Shown piece after piece: positions 35,999 to 45,811 of a stretch of 64,000 nucleotides of DNA (position 1 is its first letter; each line of letters starts with the position of its first letter). Position numbers and translations under genes: made by a program. The DNA comes from Cylicocyclus nassatus (lineage: Eukaryota > Nematoda > Chromadorea > Rhabditida > Strongylidae): contig CATQJL010000001.1 in NCBI GenBank assembly GCA_958299035.1, positions 49,664,461 through 49,728,460 of the forward strand, in the 5' to 3' direction. Below the pieces are notes generated by a model. That model had not been told where the DNA came from. It made no database searches and saw only the letters and a list, made by a program, of their open reading frames with translations.

Positions 35999-37242
35999 GA
36001 GAAAAACGAGACGAGACAAGACTCGCAATCGTGCGCCTTTGTGCGCGGTCTGAACGACCCCTTCTATTCGGTCAAGGTGATTGACCATTCTCAGAGCCGT
36101 TCTCGGAACGATGGATTTGGAGATTGGGGCTACATGTGTCTCAGTGACACTGTAGCAGCTCCAGCGCCTTACGTTTCTGCAACCGCCTCACTCGACATTG
36201 CTCGCATTCGCGGGCGTATCCTTCGCGGACTTGTCTACGCCTGAGGGACCCGTCATACTTCGCCGAAAAAAGCCCAAAAGCGCTCAAAAAAGCCCAAAAA
36301 AGCCCGAAAAAGCCCAAAAAAGCCCGAAAAAGCCCAAAAGCGCCCAAAAAAGCCCGAAAAAGCCCAAAAAAGCCCAAAAGCGCCCAAAAAAGCCCGAAAA
36401 AGCCCAAAAAAGCCCGAAAGCGCCAGAAAGAGCCGGAATGTAGAAACGAACTTTTGGTAGAATTCTGACATTATCTTATCATGCGGACGACAGAAAATGA
36501 CAAAAAGGCTCGATTGCGAAGTCAACACACATGCTTTAGCGCCAAAACGTGCGAGAAGTGTTCCGGCTCTTTCTGGCGCTTTTGGGCTTTTTCGGGCTTT
36601 TTTGGGCTTTTTCGGGCTTTTTTGGGCTTTTTCGGGCTTTTTTGGGCTTTTTTGGGCTTTTTCGGGCTTTTTTCGGCGAAGTATGACGGGTCCCTGAGGG
36701 TTGGGCCAGACTGTGCGGCGTACGCGTCGCACGCAGCGTTCCACACATTGCTCAAAGATATGGGGTTTACTCTGCGTATGTCGTGTACGCCGTGCAGTCT
36801 GGCCAGACCCTAAGAAGGATGCCGCGAGGATACGAGTCGCTGCCTCGCAAAGTAGCTAAATCTCCCTGACAAGTAGGAACAAATGCCGCATTGTGAAAAA
36901 TAAGTATCACAGTAACAAAGACACTCTCGTACTCGACATAATGTAGATATACCTGAGTAGTTGTATCCATTTTGCTGCTTACGGATGAAACAGCGGCACG
37001 AACGAGCTGGTTCGTCAACAGTGATTTTCCAACATTTGGTGCACCAATAACAGCAACTTCAAGAGCACGCTGAACAAATCACTGAGTAGGCAAAAGCCAG
37101 GATGCAAAGAGAAATAATTCTACAACAAACATAATAGGCTTACGGCTAAGCAGTGATCAGCTGCACTTGTCGACGCATGAAATGAGCATGTCAAAAGACT
37201 GATTTTTTGTGACAAGTTTCGAAGCAGATGATTCATGCTCAT
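33871..37242 (-). CDS. ERAL1: ERAL1, mitochondrial Era-like GTPase, 10 exons
   Basis: Minus-strand exons: 37242-37144, 37069-36953, 35676-35506, 35459-35268, 34767-34679, 34630-34530, 34463-34360, 34273-34160, 34113-34048 and 33996-33871. All introns are GT-AG, and the phases join to 393 codons including the stop. The first exon is a typical mitochondrial presequence (Arg, Lys and Ser rich, no acidic residue until Asp29). GTPase motifs follow in order: G1 GAPNVGKS, an SSKMDTTTQ switch region, G3 DSPGT, G4 NKVD and G5 VSSLTGEG. A C-terminal KH RNA-binding domain has the GKGG loop (LLIGKGGRRITEIG). Family members bind the 3' part of the mitochondrial small-subunit rRNA and help 28S subunit assembly. 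Length (392 aa) is close to that of animal ERAL1. Intron 2 (1.28 kb) is filled by three fold-back elements. The gene is divergent from PSF1. Confidence 0.93.
34943..35125 (-). CDS. Possible small gene nested in ERAL1 intron 4 (60 codons)
   Basis: An ATG-started minus-strand frame of 60 codons lies in the 500-bp intron between ERAL1 exons 4 and 5. It is basic and well composed (KPDHWELRHKSFNDYATNSG), with an in-frame stop upstream of the ATG and two AATAAA signals within about 75 nt after its stop codon. It has no acceptor that would make it an ERAL1 exon, and exons 4 and 5 join in phase without it. I do not recognise the protein. It may be chance or an exon of an unseen gene. Confidence 0.25.
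   Translation of the reverse strand: MRRVFPFAPVRESLHQEGIKKPNIIVRPRMQKIKPDHWELRHKSFNDYATNSGYVVTMER
35845..36062. mobile_element. Fold-back MITE with minisatellite and (GT)n core, ERAL1 intron 2
   Basis: The ends GGGATCGTTCAGACCGCGCA and TGCGCGGTCTGAACGACCCC are inverted. Between them are about ten copies of a GCGCACGAAG-type decamer (35,868-35,950) and then (GT)n of about 47 bp (35,951-35,997). Confidence 0.7.
35951..35997. repeat. (GT)n microsatellite
   Basis: An uninterrupted GT run inside the fold-back MITE of ERAL1 intron 2. Confidence 0.95.
36246..36705. mobile_element. Fold-back element with (AAAAAGCCC)n arms, ERAL1 intron 2
   Basis: Left end GGACCCGTCATACTTCGCC and right end GGCGAAGTATGACGGGTCC, with CTGAG on both sides as a possible 5-bp target duplication. 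Each arm is a tandem array of AAAAAGCCC / AAAAAGCGC units (36,266-36,425 and the complement at 36,568-36,670). A unique centre of about 140 bp contains CATGCTTTAGCGCC. The long Lys/Ser/Pro-rich or Phe/Gly-rich frames here are array translations. Confidence 0.75.
36702..36814. mobile_element. Small fold-back element, ERAL1 intron 2
   Basis: The inverted ends GGGCCAGACTGTGCGGCGTA and TACGCCGTGCAGTCTGGCC lie directly beside the preceding element. Non-coding, about 110 bp. Confidence 0.6.
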
Positions 37243-37525
37243 TTCTGAAAGTTCAGCTTTACAGAAAACTTTACAAAGTACAAAAGTCAAACCAAAAGAA
37301 AATCAATTGTAAACGTCTGAATGATGTTGACTGTGCAGCCGCGCCTGCGAGCGCGAAGGGAAATAAATTTTGACGTAAACGCTCGTTTTTCGTCATTTAG
37401 CACGCTTTTGAGCTCGTAGATTCCATTTCGCTAGGAAGTTTCATGTTGTATTAAGCGGCTAACTATGTAAATTCGATTCGCTCCTTGCTTTCTTGTAAAT
37501 CGTGGATGATGAAGTTTTGTTTTGG
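37243..37525. promoter_or_regulatory. Shared intergenic region of the divergent ERAL1/PSF1 pair
   Basis: Only 283 bp separate the two start codons, so both promoters must lie here or overlap the 5' UTRs. There is no TATA box at a convincing position. A GC-rich patch (GCGCCTGCGAGCGCGAAGG, about 37,340-37,358) stands out from the AT-rich surroundings. That is typical of compact divergent housekeeping promoters, but its role is inferred. Confidence 0.5.
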
Positions 37526-40500
37526 ATGCCTATAGAGAATGATAACCTGGAAGGAGTTGCTGATCAAGCGCTGCTTCTCCTCAATCAGATGAAGCGAAAT
37601 CCAGATGTGATGCCGCCGTATAACGTAAGTTTGAGCACTTGATTGCGTGAGATCTTCTGATCATACTGTCAGGAAGACGCCATGCATGCATGCATTGCCA
37701 AAATGAACGAGCTTTATAATCTGAATAACGAATGTGTGTAAGTCATTTTCCCCTTCATTTCAAGTCTCATAGATGTTCTGTTGCAGTATCCTGTATGGTT
37801 TTCAGGACACGACTGCGATCACAAGGAGAAAAGGCGAGCCGTGAACTCGAAGCACTAATAGTCTGTCGTGATGAAGCTCTTCAACATATACGTGTAGGTC
37901 TCCGAGCTTCTATAATGTGTTTCAGTTATGTCTTGTGGCTTTCAAAGTATCGCTGAGGTGTTTTTTTACTGAAAACTTCGTGAATTTGCAACGCTGACCT
38001 TGTTTTAGTTCGATTAACTATAGACACTTTTAGAGATGCTGCTTAGCTTACATTCACGCTCGAGCTGAAAGGATACGATCGTATCGTTGGCGTTTAGGAG
38101 GAGTACTTCCTGCGTCTATAAAGGTGAGTTGATACACATCGTTCGCATTCGTACATTTAAATCCCTTTTTTGCAGAATAACTTGTGCGAAGCAGAGATTG
38201 ACTTTTTCAATGAGTACAGCAGCAGTCTGGCTGAATTTCAAGCAAGCATTGGCGAGAACGGTGTCAATCTTTTGCTGAGTACTCATCCGCCGAAGGCACT
38301 TTATGTGCAGGTTCTTTTTAATTCATAATCTTTCCTTTTTTTTCTTTACAATTTCGTATTCAAGATTGTTTATCATTAGTATATGTTTTGTGTCAACTTA
38401 CCGGGTGATCATTCAAGTCTGTCGTTTCTACAAGTGTCCGCTAGAACATACTTCAGTCAAGCCTAAAAATTGAAATTACAGACCTATCTTCTACTGGTCC
38501 CCTAATTTTCCCACGTTTCACACTGCTTCACTCCTCTCAATGGAAACGGGTCGCCCCCCCCCCCTCGACATTCATAGGGCTTGATTATCTGGGATATGTG
38601 GGCGAGGGTCGAGGCGGACGTTACATTATTTACCACACTGCCATTCGATTGCATAAATTTTATGAAGGAGAATGGAGCTAATTCTATTTATCTTGCGTTA
38701 GTTGTAATTTGATGAATTCATAAACTTTTAGTGCTGAACATCACCGGTTCTCAAAGTCTTATTAGCGATCTGAAGGAAGAATAAGACAAAAGAGTTTTTG
38801 GCTAGTATCACTGCAGCGATTTGAGTACCTCACTCTTTTTATGGGCTTATCGATTACTTTTTTTATCTTGCCTTAAGTTACTGTCGCATCTGCGATTTCA
38901 CTCGACCTTCACGTCTGCCGAGCGTCATGTGACACCTTCACCTCCAACAAAATAAATCAAAGTTTAATGGGTTCACTCTTTGCTGTCTATCTCAGAGTTG
39001 TGCAGATAAAATGAAACATTTCTGGGAAGGTAGTAAATATTTCGATCATGGGCGCTGTAGCCTTGGCTAGTTGACCAGTCCCTCGTACACAGCTGATGTA
39101 CTTCTCAAAAGAAGCTCTCTGTTTTCCTAATTTTTGCATAAGCGAAGATGTGGTGACGAGCAGGGTCAAGCGTGGGATGTGGCACGCAACACCTGGGAGA
39201 TCGTAGAGAGGTCAGGAAGAGGGGGAGGGTCATTATCGAGGTGATAGTGATGTTAGCGACATTATCTCATTCAACAAGCCTGATAGGCCCATTGTACAAA
39301 ATAACAGCACTGACATTTAGGCTTACCGTCATACACGCACAGTAAGCATATTAAAATCCTGAAAGCATAAGGCAGGCGCTATACTCCTCGAGGAGTATAG
39401 CATGGCGACGGGCGATCGCCCGTCGCTAATCGATGCGTATCAAACGTGTAGTCGCCGATATTGGCGATCATTACCCATTTCCCACTTCCCTTTCAAAGTA
39501 CTCACCAGCCGGTGAGGTAGCCCTAGAAAGAATGAACTGCAAGACCAGTGATTTTCATATTCAACACTTAACGGTAACTTGTTTGGCGAATGGCGATCGC
39601 CAGTCGTAGCGACTGGCGATCGCCAATATCGGCGACAAAAATCGCTGGTTTTACACGTATTTGATGCATATCGATCGTCGCCATGCTATACTCCTCGAGG
39701 AGTATAGCACCTGCCTAAGAGCACCATTTTCGTATTAGCATGTAAAATAACTCCTGAGGGCCAAGTTTCAGCGAATTTTGAGGTTTCCGAATATTGGAAC
39801 ATTCAGGTGAGTGCGACATGCTAACTTCGTTTCAAGGTGAGTGAACTACTTCTTTTTGCACTCATTACAAGTACTACTACTTCTTTGTTCGTATTAGGAA
39901 TCCCACTTTGACTAATCTCCAAACTCTAGAATTAAGAGCAAGCCAAAATCTCGTTTGTGCCATATTTCGCTTTCAATTTCTCAGACTAGAGAAGACCAAT
40001 CAGGCTCAAATCACTCTTGTGGAAGTCACGAGAATCAGACTATTGAATATACTTGTTATTTCCGCCTTCCCCTTCCCTCGCGATTCACGTAGTATCGCAG
40101 ACTTAGCACACTACTGTAATCCAATATTTTCGCGCTGTTTCGATTTGCTTAGGTTAGGAAAAACGACTATATCTTCCTAAGAGAAACAATTTTGAACGAA
40201 ATTCCTGCTATGTGGAGAAGAAGGTATAGCAGTAGCAACCATATAAAAAAGACAGAGTTTTGATTGCTTTGGAGGTAAGTTAATGGGGTGTGCCACACCC
40301 CATTAACTTGCCTCCAAAAACAATTTTAGCGAACAAAATACATATAGTTTGATAGCGTGAGTCTTGTAGTTTTCATAGGGCTAATTTGGGCCTGATTCAT
40401 CTTCTTCGCTTTGAGTAAAAGCTGGTGAAAGCGCTTCCATTGGAAGCGAAAAATGGGACAAACGAGATTTTCCTGCTTCTGATTCCATAGTTTGAGGGCT

Positions 40501-41356
40501 ATTCAAAGCAGGATTCATGGTATGGGAAAATAGCGGGTAGTGCTTTGTATCAGGTACAAAAAGAGTTATATAATTCACTTTTTGTTCACTTCACTTGGGT
40601 GGTCCAATGTTGGGAATCCTTAGAATTTGCTAAAACTTGGCCCATGGTATATGTGCCTAATTATGCATGGTAGAGCCTTTATGTCATGCCTATGGAAAAG
40701 AAAATGGGGGGGGGGGGGGTACACCTCTTGCAAGTCAGGGTAGTCATTTTGATAATGTTATGAATGCTGAAACTAAAACATCTTGAAATTTTGTATGCTT
40801 ATATTTGCAATAGTAAAGTCATCAGATTTGGGGGAGTGCATGAGTCTTCCTCCCTCTCGATCGGGCTCGATGTCTGATCGATTTTTGGTACAAGGACATA
40901 ATCCATAGTCGCTGCATTTTTGACTTGATTGCGAAGTTTAGATTGATCGAGTGATCTACAAGATGAATGGAGTCAACTTTCTTAACAGAACTGTTGTGTG
41001 AGAGCGCGACATGCACAGTTTAGTACACACCACACTTCCACAAAAACAAGAATATGAAACTCAATCACCGAGTGTCTGTTCACTAGAAGATATCTCTCTC
41101 TGAGCACTGTCTGATCTGAGCAATTCATTCGTGTAATTTTGTTTCACAATATATTGCGTTTTGCAGGTACGCGTTCTTGAAAACTACGGAGAATTTGAAA
41201 CTTCAGACGGAAACCTGGTCATGTTGCAAGTAAACTCTACGGTGAGTAGCCTGTGGATATAAGGTTGTATTTTCACGACTTTTCTTTTAGCACTCATTAC
41301 CACGACATGATTGTGAAATGTTGATTAGGCAAGGGATTCTGGAGATCGCCAACTAG
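37526..41356 (+). CDS. GINS1 (psf-1): GINS complex subunit PSF1, 7 exons
   Basis: Exons: 37526-37624, 37673-37737, 37806-37893, 38034-38123, 38176-38310, 41167-41241 and 41291-41356. Phases join to 618 nt, giving 205 aa, against about 196 aa for animal PSF1. Family landmarks are visible in order: an N-terminal helix ending in PPYNEDAM, the central [19 protein letters not shown] stretch with GGVLP, and the B-domain [20 protein letters not shown] ending in [20 protein letters not shown]1 with PSF2, PSF3 and SLD5 forms GINS, which joins CDC45 and MCM2-7 in the replicative helicase. The start ATG gives a slightly longer N-terminus than in human. Intron 5 (2.86 kb) has a weak GTTCTT donor and contains a fold-back element. 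An AATAAA at 41530 gives a 3' UTR of about 170-200 nt. Confidence 0.93.
39371..39717. mobile_element. Fold-back element built of perfect palindromes, PSF1 intron 5
   Basis: Ends AGGCAGGCGCTATACTCC and GGAGTATAGCACCTGCCT. Each terminus contains its own perfect palindrome (GCTATACTCCTC followed by its complement), and GATCGCC-rich palindromes lie further in, on both arms. Non-coding, about 347 bp. Confidence 0.7.
40275..40319. repeat. Hairpin in PSF1 intron 5
   Basis: A near-perfect inverted repeat (GGAGGTAAGTTAATGGGGTG and its complement) with almost no loop. Position approximate. Confidence 0.6.
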
Positions 41357-41529
41357 CAAAGTGCCGGTATCACGTTGTGTCCAAAGATCTTCCGGATAGC
41401 GCCGTATCATGTGATTCTCTCTGTACGCTTCTCAGGCGTAAATATTAGTTTCCAATTCAGCATATAGATCATAGATGAGTTGCAGAAATTGATACCCGTT
41501 TGATGTGTGGAACTTCGCTACGCTCTGGA

Positions 41530-41535
41530 AATAAA
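41530..41535 (+). terminator. PSF1 polyadenylation signal AATAAA
   Basis: The first AATAAA after the PSF1 stop codon (174 nt downstream) in the right orientation. Assignment by position. Confidence 0.5.
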
Positions 41536-42063
41536 ATTAATTGTAGTCATTATTATCAAGTGCTATAGCTTACTTTCTGCGGCAGTTGGTTGTGTTTGTG
41601 CACCTTGTGCGACAATCTGGTGCCGTTGATTTGACGTAGTAGAACTGCGGCGGTGGTCAGCTGTTCCTACAGAGGATCTAAAAGTTGATTAGTCAAGCTT
41701 GCATCTTCAGTTTGATTGTAAAAGTTTGCAGGTCGTTTGTAGTTTGCACATCAGCTTGTGACATTCATCTGTCTTGCTCAAGAAAGGGTGTGGATGTATG
41801 CGAGGAGTTGCGATATTTTTTGTTGGAATTCACCTTAAGGTCGCAGATTAGTCAATATCTCCAAATACTAGACTAGTCAGTGAAAATCTATTGAGCACAA
41901 CAGAGGTGAACAATAGAGGTGAGAAAACTGAATCGATGTACCTGTTCTGCTTGCGATGCATGTCAGCGAATGTGGCTTGAGCAATTTCGAACCCATTCAT
42001 TATACTGGTTTTTCTTGGGGGGGGGGGGGGGGGGGGGGAAGGGGAACTCATGATTATTTGAAA

Positions 42064-42747
42064 CTAGCTGGCTTACCCGGCTCCGCCGTATCCGGACCAA
42101 ACTTGGCACACATACACTTCGGGCCCCGGCGGGTGTCACAGTCCACTTTTCGTTATCGATCGATGTCGATTTTACCGATTTTTACCGATTTTTTTGCAGA
42201 GTTCACCTACAGGGCTAGGAGTTGGCACAGGGGGGGGGGGGGAAGTGAGCATGGGGATTCCGAATACAATATTAGTTTTCAGAATTATCGATTACTTTTA
42301 TCGATTTTATCGATTTTTTGAAAATTTGAGCTAGGGGGCTGGAATTTGGCACAGGGGTGTAATCGAGCATGCTGATCACCCCCCTTGGGAATGATCAGCA
42401 TGCTCGATTACCCCCCTGTGCAAAATCCAAGCCTCGCATGTCAAAATTTACAAAAAATCGATAAAATCAATAAAAGTAATCGATAATCCTGAAAACCAAT
42501 ATTGTATTCGGAATCCCCATGCTCGATTACCCCCCTGTGCCAACTCCCAACCCCGTAGGTGAACTCAGCAAAAAATCGATGAAAAGCGATAAAATCGATA
42601 TCGATCGATGACGAAAAGTGGCCTATGACACCCGCCGGGGCCCGTAGCGTATGTGTGCCAAGTTTGGTCCGGATCGTTTCAGAAAACATACGTACATACA
42701 GACATACATACATACAGACAAACAGACATTCAGCTTTATATATAAGA
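42064..42747 (-). mobile_element. Non-autonomous Helitron, palindromic variant, 684 bp
   Basis: Reverse orientation: A^CTAGCTGGCTTACCC at the left and TTTATATATAAGA^T at the right. Inverted halves meet near GATCACCCCCCTTGGGAATGATC (42,374-42,396). Only about one 120-bp unit is left in the right half. A 22-bp poly-G run lies just outside at 42,017-42,038. Confidence 0.85.
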
Positions 42748-42795
42748 TTTGCTTGAGGTTCTATTGATTCAAAAAAGGTCCATTACACTACGTCT

Positions 42796-43250
42796 AGGCG
42801 TTTAAAGGCAGTGTCCGGGCAAAAACTTTGTTTTTGAGATTTTGTGCTTATACGGGCTTATTCGCCACGCTGGATCCGAAAATCCACATGGGAAAGCGCG
42901 AAAACGGCAAAAAAGGGATCTAGCGCAGGAGGGAAACAGCAAGTGGGCGGGTTCCTCCCACTGTGAATTCACTCTACCAACTTCCGGTCTTCGAGTCCGC
43001 TAGCCGCCCTAACATCGCTACGGCCAAGTGCGAATGAGTGACTTGAAACTGGAAGCGAGAAGATCGCTACGGAAGCTGGGAGCGTGAGTTCGGAGGGGGA
43101 GGACCCCGCCCACCTGCTGATTTCTCTCCTGCGTTAGAGCCGTTTATCGCCTTTTTGGCGCTCTCCAATATTTTTCGGATTCAGCGTAGCGAATAGGCCC
43201 GGGTAAGCACAAAATCTCAAAATCGAGTTGCCCGGACACTGCCTTTGAGG
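42796..43250. mobile_element. Fold-back element with AAAGGCAGTGTCCGGGCAA ends
   Basis: Left end TTTAAAGGCAGTGTCCGGGC and right end GCCCGGACACTGCCTTTG. The arms share TTTTGTGCTTA / TAAGCACAAAAT and GGGCTTATTCGC / GCGAATAGGCCC. About 450 bp, non-coding, and related by its ends to the elements at 26.8 and 27.35 kb. Confidence 0.7.
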
Positions 43251-43457
43251 TAGAGGCAGCGCGCAGTATGATCACACGACTGCGCGCGAGCTGTTTCTAT
43301 TCTTTGCATCATTTGCGTATCACGTATAGTTCATTCGTTGACCGCATGGACTGGGCATCACTACGGAGCACGCGCCGCGAGGTAGAACGCTTGCTCCAGT
43401 ACAAATTCGCCATTGTATATCCGCAGGGTTTGAGCAGTCCGTGCGGTCAACGAATCA

Positions 43458-43704
43458 ACGGTACATCCTCGCTGGGGAGGGGGTGGAGGATTTGGAAAGG
43501 AAAGCGTCATATCACTACTTTAAATATCCGTATTCTTCTTTTTCTGTCTTCAGAAGTTCTTGTACCTTGATGCTTGAGTTCAACGGATGACCGCCTTGTT
43601 TCCAAGGTCGTCCTTCTTAGGAACTCGATGGAAACGTCTATTGTACTGAGGATCTACTATGACACTACTTTGAATGCGATGGATAAATAATTGAAAGAAT
43701 CCAT
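43458..43704. mobile_element. Left half of a fold-back element split by the LTR element
   Basis: CATCCTCGCTGGGGAGG, AAAGCGTCATATCACTAC and TTCTTTTTCTGTCTTC (43,459-43,556) are mirrored at 58,690-58,765 by GACAGAAAAGGAATAA, GTAGCGAGATATGACATCCC and CTCTCCTCCCCAG. The two halves are separated exactly by the 14.6-kb LTR element, so the retroelement inserted into an existing fold-back of the 52.2-kb family. Confidence 0.6.
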
Positions 43705-43710
43705 TACACT

Positions 43711-44072
43711 GTAAGCATGTCGACGCATGCTTCTTCGTCGGACGATGACTTATATGTTTAGGGGCGTGACGATGACGGTCAAGCGATGCTCTCGAGGAGT
43801 TGCTCCGATGCTCGGTCGCCGAGTGGACTTTTGTATCACCTCTCCTCGTAACCTCTTTGGGCCGTCGCCGTACCACCAGTGCTCATGCTGATCTCAACTA
43901 TATGATCTCCTTATTCGTTGTGCCTATTGTTCGTATTCCGATATTGCTCATTAACCATTGATCTTGCTCATTAATGATACACATATCGTTATCGCTATAA
44001 CAGATAAATCATATAAGTTCGGATCAGTGTTTCTACCGGTATGTCAGCACGTCTCCGCGGCGCTACGCTTAC
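43711..44072 (+). repeat. 5' LTR
   Basis: A 362-bp direct repeat of 57969-58330 with five substitutions and no indel. It may equally be read as starting at the T of TGTAAGC (43710), because that base is shared with the target duplication. Confidence 0.95.
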
Positions 44073-44090
44073 TGGTAGCAGCGAGTGGTT
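44073..44090 (+). promoter_or_regulatory. Primer-binding site
   Basis: TGGTAGCAGCGAGTGGTT follows the 5' LTR directly. TGG is the complement of the CCA tail of a tRNA. I do not assign the primer tRNA species. Confidence 0.7.
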
Positions 44091-44103
44091 CCGCCGAGAG
44101 GAG

Positions 44104-44113
44104 AACAGGTGAG
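44104..44113 (+). promoter_or_regulatory. Putative major splice donor of the retroelement
   Basis: AACAG^GTGAGT (cut after 44108) is a near-consensus donor 36 nt after the LTR, just behind the PBS, which is where retroviruses keep their major splice donor. Likely partners are the acceptors at 45809 and 53988. Function is inferred. Confidence 0.5.
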
Positions 44114-45811
44114 TGGTGAAATCATGAATAAAGCCCTGATGGGCCTCCACCGGTGACTTGGCAGCTCGACGTCTGAGAGAAGTTTATCGTGACTGTTTTT
44201 GACAATTTTTCAAGGGCTTCCAACTTTTTTTCCGTAACGCTGGTACGGAAACTTGTGTGCCGAATTTTTTTGAAACCAAAATGCCAAGCCACGACTCTCT
44301 TTTCTTAGACGTGATTTCCGCGGTTCCCAGCAGTTTTATGCTGGTAGGTAGTGTACACACCTGATGGTGGACGTCCAGTGGAAAATAGAACGCCAAGAAA
44401 ATGTTGAACCCAGCGCTTTGAATTGAATTTTGTGAGTGTTATGAGATGTTCTCCCGGCCGGTCGAGTTGAGTTGAGGTGCGGACCGATGTTTTACAATTG
44501 TATGGTGTTGTTGGCTCAGGCGTTCGCCCCCTAATTAGTAGTTGCGCGCAGGTGAGTTGAGCTGGGTGGTAATAGTGGTTGTTTGTCCGCACGGTACTTT
44601 CAGCAGTTTTATGCTGATTATCAGATTGCTCCAGCGTAGGGCTAATGAGATTCCTCAGCTAAGTCTGAGTGTAGTTGATGTTTAGCGATCGATCGCAGTT
44701 TCCTTTACCTTGTAGGGCACATCTGGCGACCTAACTTGGAGTATCGTTTCTGACGCAGCAGACAGGCCAGATGGCAGGCTCATAATGCCATTAGTCTGAA
44801 TACCAGAACTTCCCGAGAGCGGTTGCTTCCTCTATATTCCTCTGATATTAGATTTTACTCTGTGTTATGGTGTCCCTATTTCTCTCTGAGTGTACCAGTT
44901 TAGCAAGTTCATTTCCTTTGATGCGTGTTTCGCACACAGCTAGTGATACCATGAAATTTTGAGTTGTGAGCTGAAGACTCAGTTCCGAGCGCTTCCTTTG
45001 TCTCGGGAAAAGCTTTTGAAATTGAAAACGAACGCAGTGGCGCAATTTCGCTTTTGTAATTTCTCATGCTCAAACTTCGCAATCTTCTTTGTGCGCAACT
45101 CTATTCAAACGTTTCATTCCTTTTACACTCGACCTCGTCAGTTGAAGTTACGCGTAGCATGTATTCGGGCCTTCCTTTGAAACTCAAAGCTTCTCGTTCA
45201 TTTCCCAGCTTAGTTTTTTACCAATTACACCACGAGAATTCTGAACTTTCAAATAAGAGATTTATCATTGCATTTGGGTTTCTTCTCATGGATTCAATTT
45301 TCTTTGGTGGATCAGATACAGTAAGACTGTAAGCAAAGATGTTTCCGAAGGAAAAGGTCGCGGCCGCGTACTTTCTCATGACGAGATCGAAAACATAGAT
45401 AGCGAAGCTGAGAAAATGCCACAAAGCGGAAAAGCTTGAACTTTTTGCTTGTTTCTCATTACACCGAGATTGCGAGAACAGATATGGCAAAGAAATGCAG
45501 TAAATATAAAGTTCATGAGATTTTCTGTGTTCATTTCTTTCATTCCTTGAGATGGGAAACATAGATAAGGGTCTGAGGAAATACCAAACAGTTTTGAATA
45601 TTCTACTTAAGGGTACCGTACTAGCCACGCCCACTCCTGAGACCGACAGCGTGCCTCACTCGTCACTCATCGCTCATTTGCGTAGCTTCCTCTTCCTTTC
45701 ATTTGATATTGTGATGCTATTGTCTATCCTCTCATTGATCTTATTATAAGGAAGCTCTAGTATGGTGATGCCTCTACCATTGAACCTGGGTGACTCGTTC
45801 TTTTTTTAGTT
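44109..45811 (+). other. 1.7-kb untranslated leader or 5' intron of the retroelement
   Basis: There is no convincing coding sequence between the PBS and gag. The stretch starts at a strong donor and ends with TTCTTTTTTTAG (acceptor after 45809), 2 nt before the gag ATG. It may therefore be a removable 5'-UTR intron and could hold the packaging signal. Confidence 0.5.

Noticed and set aside
36198..36755. Lys/Pro/Ser-rich and Phe/Gly/Leu-rich frames up to 163 codons
   Set aside because: Products of the AAAAAGCCC nonamer arrays in a fold-back element inside an ERAL1 intron.
42017..42038. Poly-G run as a possible G-quadruplex regulatory site
   Set aside because: Similar G or C runs occur at 6.69, 6.91, 20.25, 38.56 and 40.71 kb, mostly beside transposon ends; a single homopolymer gives no evidence of function.
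43580..43876. 98-codon minus-strand frame across the 5' LTR
   Set aside because: It spans the LTR boundary and target site, so it cannot be an old gene; there is no domain.
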